DNA from: Streptomyces cavernicola
Lineage (GTDB): Bacteria > Actinomycetota > Actinomycetes > Streptomycetales > Streptomycetaceae
NCBI RefSeq assembly: GCF_029968035.1
Contig: NZ_JASCIQ010000022.1
Location: 79,049-143,048, forward strand
Length of the DNA: 64,000 bases
Reading direction: 5' to 3'
Position 1 is the stretch's first letter, and every line of letters starts with the position of its first letter. The position numbers were made by a program, and so were the translations under genes. Positions 34,923 to 45,062 of this stretch are shown piece after piece. The notes beneath the pieces were generated by a model, which made no database searches, was not told where the DNA came from, and saw only the letters and a program-made list of their open reading frames with translations.

Positions 34923-35735
34923 ATGCGCAGCTACAGCCCCGATCTCACGCCCCCGTGGAAGAAGCCGAAGCCGGTCCCCGAGGTGGCGGCGGAACGCGAC
35001 CTGGTCGTGGAGGAGGTCACCACCGGGTTCTGCGGTGCGGTGATCGGCTGCGAGGCGGGCACGGTGACCCTGGAGGACCGCTTCGGCAAGCACCGCGTCT
35101 TCCCGCTCGAACCACGCGGCTTCCTCCTGGAGGGCCGCGTCGTCACGCTCGTACGCCCCGCCGCGGCGGCTCCGGTACGTCCCACGCGTACGGCCTCCGG
35201 TTCGGTGGCCGTCCCCGGTGCTCGGGCCCGGGTGGCGCGGGCCGGGCGGATCTACGTGGAGGGGCGGCACGACGCGGAGCTGGTCGAGAAGGTGTGGGGG
35301 GACGACCTGCGGGTCGAGGGTGTGGTCGTGGAGTACCTGGAGGGCGTCGACGATCTTCCCGCCGTCGTCGCCGAGTTCGCGCCGGACGCGGATGCGCGGC
35401 TCGGGGTCCTGGTCGACCACCTGGTGCCCGGTTCGAAGGAGTCCCGCATCGTGGCGTCGGTGCGCAGCGAGCACGCGCTGGTGGTGGGGCACCCGTACAT
35501 CGACATCTGGGAGGCGGTGAAGCCGTCCACTCTCGGCATCGCGGGGTGGCCCCGCGTGCCCCGGGGGCAGGACTGGAAGACGGGCGTCTGCGAGGCGCTG
35601 GGCTGGCCGTCCTCCAACACCGGCGCGGTGTGGCAGGCGATTCTGGCCCGGGTGACCTCGTACAAGGACCTGGAGCCGGAACTCCTGGGCCGGGTCGAGG
35701 AGTTGATCGACTTCGTGACGGCACCGGCGGAGTAG
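34923..35735 (+). CDS. DUF3097-family protein
   Basis: A 270-residue conserved actinobacterial protein of unknown function. It starts MRSYSPDLTPPWKKPKPVPE, has a beta-rich N-terminal part (GTVTLEDRFGKHRVFPL) and a C-terminal Toprim-like pattern: IYVEGRHDAELVEKVWG and LVDHLVPGSKESRI, with an acidic Glu and a D-x-L spacing reminiscent of Toprim nucleotidyl domains. That resemblance is my inference. The ATG at 34923 starts the conserved region; in-frame upstream codons overlap the MBL gene. It probably forms an operon with the MBL hydrolase. Confidence 0.8.
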   Translation: MRSYSPDLTPPWKKPKPVPEVAAERDLVVEEVTTGFCGAVIGCEAGTVTLEDRFGKHRVFPLEPRGFLLEGRVVTLVRPAAAAPVRPTRTASGSVAVPGARARVARAGRIYVEGRHDAELVEKVWGDDLRVEGVVVEYLEGVDDLPAVVAEFAPDADARLGVLVDHLVPGSKESRIVASVRSEHALVVGHPYIDIWEAVKPSTLGIAGWPRVPRGQDWKTGVCEALGWPSSNTGAVWQAILARVTSYKDLEPELLGRVEELIDFVTAPAE

Positions 35736-35747
35736 CCCAGGCGTTTC

Positions 35748-35990
35748 CTCTCCCCACCCCGCCCCTTCCCGAACTGGGGCTCCGCCCCAGACCCCGCTCC
35801 TCAAACGCCGGAGGGGCTGAATTGAGCGACGATACGGGCCCCGATAGGGGCGCGGGGCTGTGACACTTGCGGCTCCGCCGCGTGGGCGCGACCAGCCACG
35901 ACGGCGCAGCAGCCGAAAACGGCCCGGGGACGGGGGCGGAGCCCCGCAGTCGATCGAAGGTCTCGGGAAGGGGCGGGGTGGGGTGGGGAG
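35748..35990. repeat. Dispersed mosaic intergenic repeat, copy 7
   Basis: Between the convergent DUF3097 and hemW genes. It is bounded by CCCCACCCCGCCCCTTCC on the left and its complement on the right. The GGGGCGCGGGG block is interrupted by a ~28-base insertion containing CTTGCGGCTCCGCCGC before GCGCGACCAGCCACGACG resumes, showing module swapping. Confidence 0.85.
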
Positions 35991-35998
35991 AGAAAGCC

Positions 35999-37231
35999 CT
36001 AGTCGACCAAGTCCCGCACAACCCCGTCCGCCAACAACCGCCCCCGCAGGGTAAGCACCGCACGCCCCTCGTCGTACGGGCCCGGATCGAGCAACCCCTC
36101 CGAGAGGAACCCGCGCGCGGCCGAGAGCCCGTCGGACCGGAGCAGGGACAGCGGGACCCCCTCCCGCAGCCGGAGTTCGAGGAGGATCCGCTCGACCCGC
36201 CGGTCCTCCGCGGACAGCAGCTCCCGCCCCGCCCCCGGCGAGCGCCCTGCGACCAGCGCCTGTGCGTACGCCCCCGGATGCTTGACGTTCCACCACCGCA
36301 CACCCCCGACGTGCGAGTGCGCCCCAGGGCCGGCCCCCCACCAGTCCGCCCCGCGCCAGTACAGCTCGTTGTGCAGGCAGCGGCCGGCGTCCGTGGTGGC
36401 CCAGTTGGACACCTCGTACCAGGAGAAGCCCGCCGCGGCGAGGAGCTCGTCGGCGATGAGGTAGCGGTCGGCGTGCACGTCGTCGTCGGTCATCGGGACC
36501 TCGCCGCGACGGATGCGGCGGGCCAGCTGGGTGCCCTCCTCGACGATCAGCGCGTACGCCGAGACGTGGTCGGGGCCCGCGCCGATCGCCGCTTCGAGGG
36601 AGGCCCGCCAGTCGTCGTCGGACTCGCCGGGCGTGCCGTAGATCAGGTCGAGGTTGACGTGCGCGAAGCCGGCGGCGCGGGCCTCGGCGACGCAGGCCTC
36701 GGGCCGGCCGGGGGTGTGCGTGCGGTCGAGCACCTTCAGGACGTGCTGCCGGGCGCTCTGCATGCCGAACGAGATCCGGTTGAAGCCGCCCTCGCGCAGC
36801 TCGGTGAGGTACGCCGGGTCGACGGACTCCGGGTTGGCCTCCGTGGTGACCTCGGCGTCCGGTGCGAGCCCGAACTCCGACCGCAGCGCGCCCAGGACCC
36901 GTACGAGATCGGCAGCGGGCAGCAGCGTGGGGGTACCGCCGCCGACGAAGACGGTGCGGACGGGGCGCGGGTCGTCGCCGAGGACCTTGCGGGCGAGGCG
37001 GATCTCCTCGATCAGGTGGTCCGCGTAGTTGTCCCGCGAGGCCAGGGCGCCCTCGGGTCCGCGCAGCTCGCTCGCGGTGTAGGTGTTGAAGTCGCAGTAC
37101 CCGCAGCGGGTCGCGCAGTACGGGACGTGCAGATAGAACCCGAGGGGGCGGGCGGCCGCGTCGGCCAGGGCGTGCGCGGGCAGCGCCCCGTCGGAGGGGA
37201 CGGGCTCGCCATCGGGGAGTACGGAGGGCAT
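35999..37231 (-). CDS. hemW: Radical SAM heme chaperone HemW
   Basis: Heme-binding radical SAM protein, formerly called coproporphyrinogen III oxidase-like. The 4Fe-4S ligand motif CATRCGYC lies near residue 43, with VFVGGGTPTLL (SAM-binding GGGTP) and ISFGMQSARQHVLKVLDR following, and a C-terminal HemW domain (RRGEVPMTDDDVHADRY). ATG codons at 37240 and 37231 are both possible; 37231 gives the usual MPSVLPDGEPVP start. The upstream region holds a DnaA-box-like 9-mer and a 15-bp tandem array. Confidence 0.94.
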   Translation of the reverse strand: MPSVLPDGEPVPSDGALPAHALADAAARPLGFYLHVPYCATRCGYCDFNTYTASELRGPEGALASRDNYADHLIEEIRLARKVLGDDPRPVRTVFVGGGTPTLLPAADLVRVLGALRSEFGLAPDAEVTTEANPESVDPAYLTELREGGFNRISFGMQSARQHVLKVLDRTHTPGRPEACVAEARAAGFAHVNLDLIYGTPGESDDDWRASLEAAIGAGPDHVSAYALIVEEGTQLARRIRRGEVPMTDDDVHADRYLIADELLAAAGFSWYEVSNWATTDAGRCLHNELYWRGADWWGAGPGAHSHVGGVRWWNVKHPGAYAQALVAGRSPGAGRELLSAEDRRVERILLELRLREGVPLSLLRSDGLSAARGFLSEGLLDPGPYDEGRAVLTLRGRLLADGVVRDLVD

Positions 37232-37272
37232 GGGGTCCATTGTCCCGTACCGCCGCCGGGAGCCGATCTGCC

Positions 37273-37281
37273 TGTGGATAA
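37273..37281 (-). promoter_or_regulatory. DnaA-box-like 9-mer upstream of hemW
   Basis: TTATCCACA on the minus strand, an exact match to the classic DnaA box and compatible with the Streptomyces pattern (TTGTCCACA preferred). It lies 41 bases before the hemW start. A matching site lies before comEA (52769-52777). A single 9-mer can occur by chance. Confidence 0.4.
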
Positions 37282-37305
37282 CTCCCGACCGCGCCTCACG
37301 TACAG

Positions 37306-37440
37306 GTGGATCACTGCCACGTGGATCACTGCCACGTGGATCACTGCCACGTGGATCACTGCCACGTGGATCACAGCCACGTGGATCACAGCCACGTGGA
37401 TCACAGCCACGTGGATCACAGCCACGTGGATCACTGCGCC
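37306..37440. repeat. 15-bp tandem array, nine units
   Basis: Nine consecutive units of GTGGATCACTGCCAC. The first four are this version, units 5-8 read GTGGATCACAGCCAC, and the ninth (37426-37440) is degenerate. Each junction creates the palindrome CACGTG. The last unit contains the stop codon of the phosphatase gene (37431-37433). The array fills the gap between that stop and the hemW promoter. Confidence 0.97.
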
Positions 37441-39566
37441 TGAAGCACCAGCAGTGCCAGGTCGTCGTCGGGCGGCTCGGCGGAGAACTCGTGCACGAGG
37501 TGGCGGATCCGCTCCGCGACGTGCAGGGCGCTCAGGTCCGTGCAGGTGGCGAGGGCGGCGGCGAGCCCGTCGCCGTCGTCGAACTGCCGTGGCCCGTCGC
37601 GGCGTTCGGTGACGCCGTCGGTGACGAGGAGGAGGGTCTCGCCGCGGCGCAGCAGGAAGGTCTCGCCGGTGTACGTCGCGTCCTCCAGGACGCCGAGGAT
37701 CACCTGCGGCTCGGCGGCGGCCCGGACGCCGCCCTCCGGGTCGAGGATCAGCGGCAGCGGGTGGCCCGCGCAGGCCACGGTGCAGCGCACGCCGTCGTCG
37801 GTGGGGACGAGTTCTCCGTAGAGGACGGAGAGGAACCGGGTGGGCGAGGCGGTGTCGGGGGAGCCGGTGTGCGGCAAGACGGTGTGCGGCGAGCCGTGCG
37901 CCCGGCTCGTACGCGCGAGGGGGTCCACGTCGGCCGTTCGCGCAAGTGGGTCCACTCCGCCGAGGCCCGCGGCGGCGACGGCTCGGGCCGCGGCCTCGGC
38001 GGCTTCCATGGCGTCGTCGAGGAGGGCCTGGTTGAGGCGGGTGAGCACGTCGCCGACGCTGTACCCCTCGCGGGCGAGCAGCCGCAGCCAGGGGCGGGCG
38101 AGGCCGGTGACGACGGCGGCCTCGGGCCCGTTGCCGCAGACGTCGCCGAGTGCGAAGCACCAGCGGCCGCCGCCCGCGGGGAACACGTCGTAGAAGTCAC
38201 CGCCGGCAAGGCCCTTGTCGCGGGGCTCGTAGACGAGCGCGGTCTGCAGGCCCGGGACCTCGGCGACGGAGCTGGGCAGGAGGCCGCGCTGCAGGACGCG
38301 GCTGATGGTGGCCTGCCGGGTGTACTGCCGGGCCGCGCCCACGGCGAGGGCGACGCGGCGGCTGAAGTCCTGAAGGAGTCCGGTCACGTCGTCGGGGAAG
38401 CGCCGCAGTCCGGCCCGGCCGACGAGCAGCGTGCCGAGCGAGCGGCCGCCCGCGACGAGGCGGTGCGCGAGGGCCGTGCCGCTGCTCTCGGCGAGACCCT
38501 CGGCGGGCCAGGGCACGGGGACGGGGCCGGAGTGCAGGGGGCCGGCCAGGCGCGGCGGCTCCTTCTCCAGGACGCGGTGCAGCTCCTCGATCCGGTTCTC
38601 GCTGCGGTGCCAGACGCGCGCGAGCCGAGGCACGGAGGCCGGGGGCGCGGTGCGCCGGTCGCCCTCGTCGTCGAGCCAGACCGCGCACCAGTCGGCGAGG
38701 TGCGGGACGAGCAGCTGTCCGGCGAGTGCGGCGACCAGGTCCTCGTCGAGCTGCCCGGCGAGCAGGTCGGAGGCCTCGGCGAGGAACGTGACGGCGTCAC
38801 GGTGGCCCCAGGCGCCGGGGTCGCGGTCGCCACTGCCCGAATCGTCGGCGCCGGAGTCGCTGCCGCCGGGGTGGCTCGCGCGGTCCTGGCCGGCCGGGGC
38901 GAGCAGTTCGGCGGCTTCGGCGGCTTCGGCGGCGCGGAGCCCACGCTCGGCGGCCTGCTCCCCCGCGTATGCCTCCAACTCCCTTGCCACATCGACTCCG
39001 TCCACGGGCAGCCGCGCCCAGACGGTCTTGCTGCCGGTGCGGTACGTGATGCCCCAGGACTCGGCGAGCGAGGCGACGAGGTGGAGGCCGCGGCCGTACT
39101 CGGCCCCGTCGGACGCGCGGTCGGCGCTCGCGCCGTGGACGGGGCGGGCGGGGTGGTGGTCGGTGACCTCGACGAGCAGCGAGGCGCCCTCGCCCTCGTC
39201 GTTCTCCTCGGCGTACTCGAAGCGGCAGAGCAGCTCCACGTCGGTGCCGGCGTGCACCACCGCGTTGGTGACGAGCTCGCTGACGAGCACCACGGCGTCG
39301 TCGGCGAGCCGCTCCGTGATGCCGTCGACGGCGGGCGGCGACGGGTCCTCCGCCGGGTCGGCCCGCGCGGCGTCAGCTCGTACGGCGGGCTCCGCCCAGT
39401 CGGCGAGGGCGGAGCGGACGAAGCGGCGGGCGGCGGCGGGCGCCAGGGAGTTGCCGGGCAGGGCGGTGCGCGCGCAGGGGTGGGCCTCCCGCGGGACGGG
39501 CGGAGGCGACGGGCGGGACTCCGGCGCATGCGAGTCGGTCTCCCGCTGCATTGGAATGAACCCCAC
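37431..39566 (-). CDS. PP2C (SpoIIE-type) phosphatase with N-terminal ATPase/anti-sigma-like kinase domain
   Basis: A 711-residue regulator of the partner-switching type. An HATPase domain of the RsbW/anti-sigma kind comes first: LVSELVTNAVVHAG is its N box and GRGLHLVASLAESWGI its G box. A linker and GAF-like region (about 270-440) follow, then a PP2C/SpoIIE serine phosphatase core with metal-binding Asp in GGDFYDVFP and GDVCGNGPEAA, and LLLVTDGVTERR near the C-terminus. GTG at 39566 is chosen because AGGAG precedes it by six bases. Kinase-like and phosphatase domains in one chain suggest it could both phosphorylate and dephosphorylate an anti-anti-sigma factor; the target is unknown. Confidence 0.9.
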   Translation of the reverse strand: MGFIPMQRETDSHAPESRPSPPPVPREAHPCARTALPGNSLAPAAARRFVRSALADWAEPAVRADAARADPAEDPSPPAVDGITERLADDAVVLVSELVTNAVVHAGTDVELLCRFEYAEENDEGEGASLLVEVTDHHPARPVHGASADRASDGAEYGRGLHLVASLAESWGITYRTGSKTVWARLPVDGVDVARELEAYAGEQAAERGLRAAEAAEAAELLAPAGQDRASHPGGSDSGADDSGSGDRDPGAWGHRDAVTFLAEASDLLAGQLDEDLVAALAGQLLVPHLADWCAVWLDDEGDRRTAPPASVPRLARVWHRSENRIEELHRVLEKEPPRLAGPLHSGPVPVPWPAEGLAESSGTALAHRLVAGGRSLGTLLVGRAGLRRFPDDVTGLLQDFSRRVALAVGAARQYTRQATISRVLQRGLLPSSVAEVPGLQTALVYEPRDKGLAGGDFYDVFPAGGGRWCFALGDVCGNGPEAAVVTGLARPWLRLLAREGYSVGDVLTRLNQALLDDAMEAAEAAARAVAAAGLGGVDPLARTADVDPLARTSRAHGSPHTVLPHTGSPDTASPTRFLSVLYGELVPTDDGVRCTVACAGHPLPLILDPEGGVRAAAEPQVILGVLEDATYTGETFLLRRGETLLLVTDGVTERRDGPRQFDDGDGLAAALATCTDLSALHVAERIRHLVHEFSAEPPDDDLALLVLQAQ

Positions 39567-39725
39567 GTGCAGCTCCTGAGCGGTTCGGACGGTGTGCTGC
39601 CTCAGGCGGCCACGCCAGAGTGACAGACAGACCCGGCCCATAAGCACCGAGTTACCGAACTGGGCCGCCAAGGGCGCAAACCGTGCTATGCCCGCGCTCG
39701 GATTCGGTCAGTTCCGCGCAGGAAA

Positions 39726-39783
39726 CGCGGGTGCGGCCCCTGAACCGGATCGGACCGGATCGCATCCAGGGGCCGCACCCGCG
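39726..39783 (-). terminator. Terminator with 17-bp perfect stem, downstream of acyl-CoA ligase
   Basis: Arms 39726-39742 and 39767-39783 are exact complements. The 24-base loop contains two CCGGATCGG-like repeats. It lies 43 bases after the acyl-CoA ligase stop. Confidence 0.88.
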
Positions 39784-39826
39784 TCGTACGACGCTCAGAA
39801 CCGGACTCTCAGAGCCGGCAGCGCGC

Positions 39827-41716
<1,890 letters not shown>

Positions 41717-41933
41717 GACATCCTCCGGGCCCGCGACAGTGCGTGCGTCTGTGTAGTGCGTGCGTCTGTTGGCGATGGGGCGATTGTCTGAGAAGGGGGC
41801 GTTGTGGGGGTCATTGTTTAACTAGCGAGTAACCTTCGAGCAGTGATCAGAGTAGAGCGCCCGCGCCCGCCGCGTAAGGGGCTGCGACCTCTCACTTTCA
41901 ACAGAACGCAGCAAGGCTCACGCACATGACAAA

Positions 41934-41962
41934 GGCCCGCCGCGCGACACGCACGACGGGCC
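41934..41962 (-). terminator. Terminator downstream of lepA
   Basis: Arms 41934-41942 and 41954-41962 pair over nine positions with one mismatch, followed on the minus strand by TTTGTC. A second small hairpin (GGAACC/GGTTCC, 41973-41992) lies closer to lepA. Confidence 0.75.
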
Positions 41963-42020
41963 CAAGCCGTGAGGAACCGAGATTCCGGTTCCCCCTCTTA
42001 CCGCTTCTTGCCGCTGCTTC

Positions 42021-43886
42021 CTACTTCTTCTTCGACTGACCCTCGTCGCTGGAGAGAACAGCGATGAAGGCCTCCTGCGGCACCTCGACGGAGCCGACCA
42101 TCTTCATCCGCTTCTTGCCCTCCTTCTGCTTCTCGAGGAGCTTCCGCTTACGGGAGATGTCACCGCCGTAGCACTTGGCGAGGACGTCCTTGCGGATGGC
42201 GCGGATGGTCTCGCGGGCGATCACCCGGGAGCCGATGGCGGCCTGCACGGGCACCTCGAACGCCTGCCGCGGGATGAGTTCCCGCAGCTTGGCGACGAGC
42301 CGCACGCCGTACGCGTACGCCTGGTCCTTGTGCGTGACGGCGGAGAAGGCGTCGACCTTGTCGCCGTGCAGCAGGATGTCGACCTTGACGAGCTGCGCGG
42401 ACTGCTCGCCGGTGGGCTCGTAGTCGAGCGATGCGTAGCCGCGGGTCTTGGACTTCAGCTGGTCGAAGAAGTCGAAGACGATCTCCGCGAGCGGCAGCGT
42501 GTACCGGATCTCGACGCGGTCCTCGGAGAGGTAGTCCATGCCGAGCAGCACACCGCGCCGGTTCTGGCACAGCTCCATGATCGAGCCGATGAACTCGGAC
42601 GGCGCGAGGATCGTGGCCCGTACGACCGGCTCGAAGACCTGGTCGATCTTGCCCTCGGGGAACTCGCTCGGGTTGGTGACCGTGTGCTCGGTGCCGTCCT
42701 CCATGATCACGCGGTAGACCACGTTGGGGGCGGTGGCGATCAGGTCGAGCCCGAACTCGCGCTCCAGGCGCTCGCGGATCACGTCCAGGTGCAGCAGGCC
42801 GAGGAAGCCGACGCGGAAGCCGAAGCCGAGCGCGGCCGAGGTCTCCGGCTCGTAGACCAGGGCGGCGTCGTTGAGCTGCAGCTTGTCGAGCGCCTCGCGC
42901 AGGTCCGGGTACTCCGAGCCGTCCAGCGGGTAGAGCCCGGAGAACACCATCGGCTTCGGGTCCTTGTACCCGCCGAGGGGCTCTTCGGCGCCCTTGTTCT
43001 GCTGGGTGATCGTGTCACCCACCTTGGACTGGCGGACGTCCTTCACGCCGGTGATCAGATAGCCCACCTCGCCGACGCCGAGGCCGTCGGCGGCCAGCAT
43101 CTCCGGCGAGTTGGTGCCGATCTCCAGGAGCTCGTGGGTCGCGCCCGTCGACATCATCCGGATCCGCTCACGCTTGTTGAGCTGCCCGTCCACGACCCTC
43201 ACGTACGTGACCACACCGCGGTACGAGTCGTAGACCGAGTCGAAGATCATCGCGCGGGCGGGGGCGTCCGCGACGCCGACCGGCGCGGGGATGTCCCTGA
43301 CGACCCGGTCGAGCAGCGCCTCCACGCCCATGCCGGTCTTGGCGGAGACCTTGAGGACGTCGTCGGGCTCGCAGCCGACGAGGTTGGCGAGCTCCTCGGA
43401 GAACTTCTCCGGCTGGGCGGCCGGGAGATCGATCTTGTTGAGCACGGGGATGATCTTGAGGTCGTTCTCCATCGCCAGGTAGAGGTTGGCGAGCGTCTGC
43501 GCCTCGATGCCCTGGGCGGCGTCGACGAGCAGGATCGTGCCCTCACAGGCGGCGAGCGAACGCGAGACCTCGTACGTGAAGTCCACGTGGCCCGGGGTGT
43601 CGATCATGTTGAGGATGTGGGTCTTGTCCTGCCCCTCACCCTCGGTGGGCGCCCAGGGCAGGCGGACCGCCTGGGACTTGATGGTGATGCCGCGCTCGCG
43701 CTCGATGTCCATCCGGTCGAGGTACTGAGCGCGCATCTGCCGCTGCTCGACCACACCGGTCAGCTGGAGCATCCGGTCGGCGAGCGTGGACTTGCCGTGG
43801 TCGATGTGCGCGATGATGCAGAAATTGCGGATCAGCGCCGGGTCGGTACGGCTCGGCTGAGGCACATTCGTAGGGGTCGCGGGCAC
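42021..43886 (-). CDS. lepA: Elongation factor 4 (back-translocating GTPase LepA)
   Basis: Translational GTPase of 621 residues. G1 AHIDHGKSTL, G2-region RERGITIKSQ, G3 DTPGHVDF and G4 NKID are intact. The EF-G-like domains and the LepA-specific C-terminal domain follow (CYGGDISRKRKLLEKQKEGKKRMK), which reaches the tRNA. The start is a GTG with AGGAC upstream. It is divergent from rpsT with ~270 bases between, a conserved actinobacterial arrangement. Confidence 0.97.
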   Translation of the reverse strand: MPATPTNVPQPSRTDPALIRNFCIIAHIDHGKSTLADRMLQLTGVVEQRQMRAQYLDRMDIERERGITIKSQAVRLPWAPTEGEGQDKTHILNMIDTPGHVDFTYEVSRSLAACEGTILLVDAAQGIEAQTLANLYLAMENDLKIIPVLNKIDLPAAQPEKFSEELANLVGCEPDDVLKVSAKTGMGVEALLDRVVRDIPAPVGVADAPARAMIFDSVYDSYRGVVTYVRVVDGQLNKRERIRMMSTGATHELLEIGTNSPEMLAADGLGVGEVGYLITGVKDVRQSKVGDTITQQNKGAEEPLGGYKDPKPMVFSGLYPLDGSEYPDLREALDKLQLNDAALVYEPETSAALGFGFRVGFLGLLHLDVIRERLEREFGLDLIATAPNVVYRVIMEDGTEHTVTNPSEFPEGKIDQVFEPVVRATILAPSEFIGSIMELCQNRRGVLLGMDYLSEDRVEIRYTLPLAEIVFDFFDQLKSKTRGYASLDYEPTGEQSAQLVKVDILLHGDKVDAFSAVTHKDQAYAYGVRLVAKLRELIPRQAFEVPVQAAIGSRVIARETIRAIRKDVLAKCYGGDISRKRKLLEKQKEGKKRMKMVGSVEVPQEAFIAVLSSDEGQSKKK

Positions 43887-43984
43887 GCAGGGTCCTGATT
43901 CTTGAGACGTCTGCAGCTCTCTGCAGCCACTGGCGGATCGTTACGTAGCCTCCATCGTCCCATGAGCGGCGAGGAAGGCTCGGT

Positions 43985-44014
43985 TTGGGCCGCCGCGAGG
44001 GGCGCTGGTAGCCT
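43985..44014 (+). promoter_or_regulatory. Candidate promoter of rpsT
   Basis: TTGGGC (43985-43990) and TAGCCT (44009-44014) separated by 18 bases, resembling vegetative-sigma boxes. The predicted start would leave an rpsT leader of about 135 bases. Confidence 0.45.
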
Positions 44015-44157
44015 AGCCAGCTGTGTCTCGCGTGCCCTCTCAGCGTACGAGGCACATCCTCGGTCTCCCGGACTTCCGCCTGCGGGCGGGCCTGCTTCTG
44101 GCGGGTTCCGGCCGGGCGGCCACCGTTAAGAATCATCGAACCTGAAAAGGCTCTTTC

Positions 44158-44424
44158 GTGGCGAACATCAAGTCCCAGATCAAGCGGAACAAGACGAACG
44201 AGAAGGCGCGCCTGCGCAACAAGGCCGTCAAGTCCTCGCTCAAGACCGCGATCCGTAAGACCCGTGAGGCTGCCGCCGCGGGTGACGTCGAGAAGGCCAC
44301 TGCGGCCCTCCGCGACGCCAACCGCAAGCTGGACAAGGCCGTCTCCAAGGGCGTGCTCCACAAGAACAACGCCGCCAACAAGAAGTCGGCGCTTGCTTCC
44401 AAGGTCTCCGCTCTCAAGGGCTGA
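44158..44424 (+). CDS. rpsT: 30S ribosomal protein S20
   Basis: An 88-residue, highly basic ribosomal protein binding 16S rRNA. The start MANIKSQIKRNKTNEKARLRN, the central NRKLDKAVSKGVLHKNNAANKKS and the three-helix composition are typical. Translation begins at GTG with AAAGG upstream. It is monocistronic and followed by two terminator hairpins. Confidence 0.97.
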   Translation: MANIKSQIKRNKTNEKARLRNKAVKSSLKTAIRKTREAAAAGDVEKATAALRDANRKLDKAVSKGVLHKNNAANKKSALASKVSALKG

Positions 44425-44489
44425 AACTTGATTTGATCGCCGGGACGGACCCCGAGCGGGCCCTCTCATCCGCTCCCGCCCGGCACCCC

Positions 44490-44531
44490 GGATCCGCACG
44501 CGGCCTGCGTTCGCCACGCGGGTGCGGATCC
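44490..44531 (+). terminator. rpsT terminator 1
   Basis: GGATCCGCAC (44490-44499) pairs exactly with GTGCGGATCC (44522-44531), with the inner CGCG bases extending the stem. Confidence 0.8.
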
Positions 44532-44546
44532 TCAAGCTTCAACCGG

Positions 44547-44589
44547 AATCCCCGTTGATCGCCCTTCCCCAGGGCGGTTGGCGGGGATT
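44547..44589 (+). terminator. rpsT terminator 2 with T-run
   Basis: Outer arms AATCCCCG/CGGGGATT and inner arms CGCCC/GGGCG form one hairpin, followed by TTTTGG. This is the most canonical intrinsic terminator in the window. Confidence 0.85.
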
Positions 44590-44625
44590 TTGGTGTGTTC
44601 CGGGGTTGGGTTGAGGGCCGATGGT

Positions 44626-44900
44626 CAGCCTGCCTGGGTTCGGGGGCGGGGCTGCCGATCAGCCCGTCGGGTGTTTGGGGTACGGGGGCCGACGGTCAGC
44701 CTGCCTCGTTTCGGGGGCGGGGCTGCCGTTCAGCCCGTCTCGTTTTCGGGAGCGGGGCGAGGGCCGCCAATCAGCCTGCCTGAGTTTTGGAGCGGGGGCC
44801 GTCAATCAGCCCGTCCGGCGTTTGAGGACGAGCCCGTTCAGGGCGACGGGGGTCTGGGGGCGGAGCCCCCAGTTTCGGGAAGGGGCGGGATCGGGGAAAG
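44626..44900. repeat. Degenerate ~35-bp tandem array of the dispersed repeat unit
   Basis: In this otherwise gene-free ~640-base gap between rpsT and holA, CAGCC(C/T)G(T/C)C recurs at 44626, 44660, 44697, 44731, 44772 and 44807 (spacing 34, 37, 34, 41, 35). Each is followed by a TTT/TTTG and GGGGGCGGGG-like tail. The last copy is the standard CAGCCCGTCCGGCGTTTGAG unit and leads into the CGGAGCCCCC and TTTCGGGAAGGGGCGGG blocks of the dispersed family (to ~44900). Nothing further was seen up to 45062. Confidence 0.85.
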
Positions 44901-45062
44901 AACAGCGGCCCGCAGGACGAAGGCTGGGGCCCGGGTGCCCTGGGGCCGGGCGGGGCCGGGCCGGGCAGGCACCGGGAGACCAACTGCCCCAGGGACCAGA
45001 GGTCAGGGCCATCGGGGGCCGGGGCAGAAACACCCCGCACAACTCCCCCGAGCGGCAACCGC

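Noticed and set aside
37306..37440. CRISPR array
   Set aside because: The 15-bp units are contiguous with no spacers and there are no cas genes.
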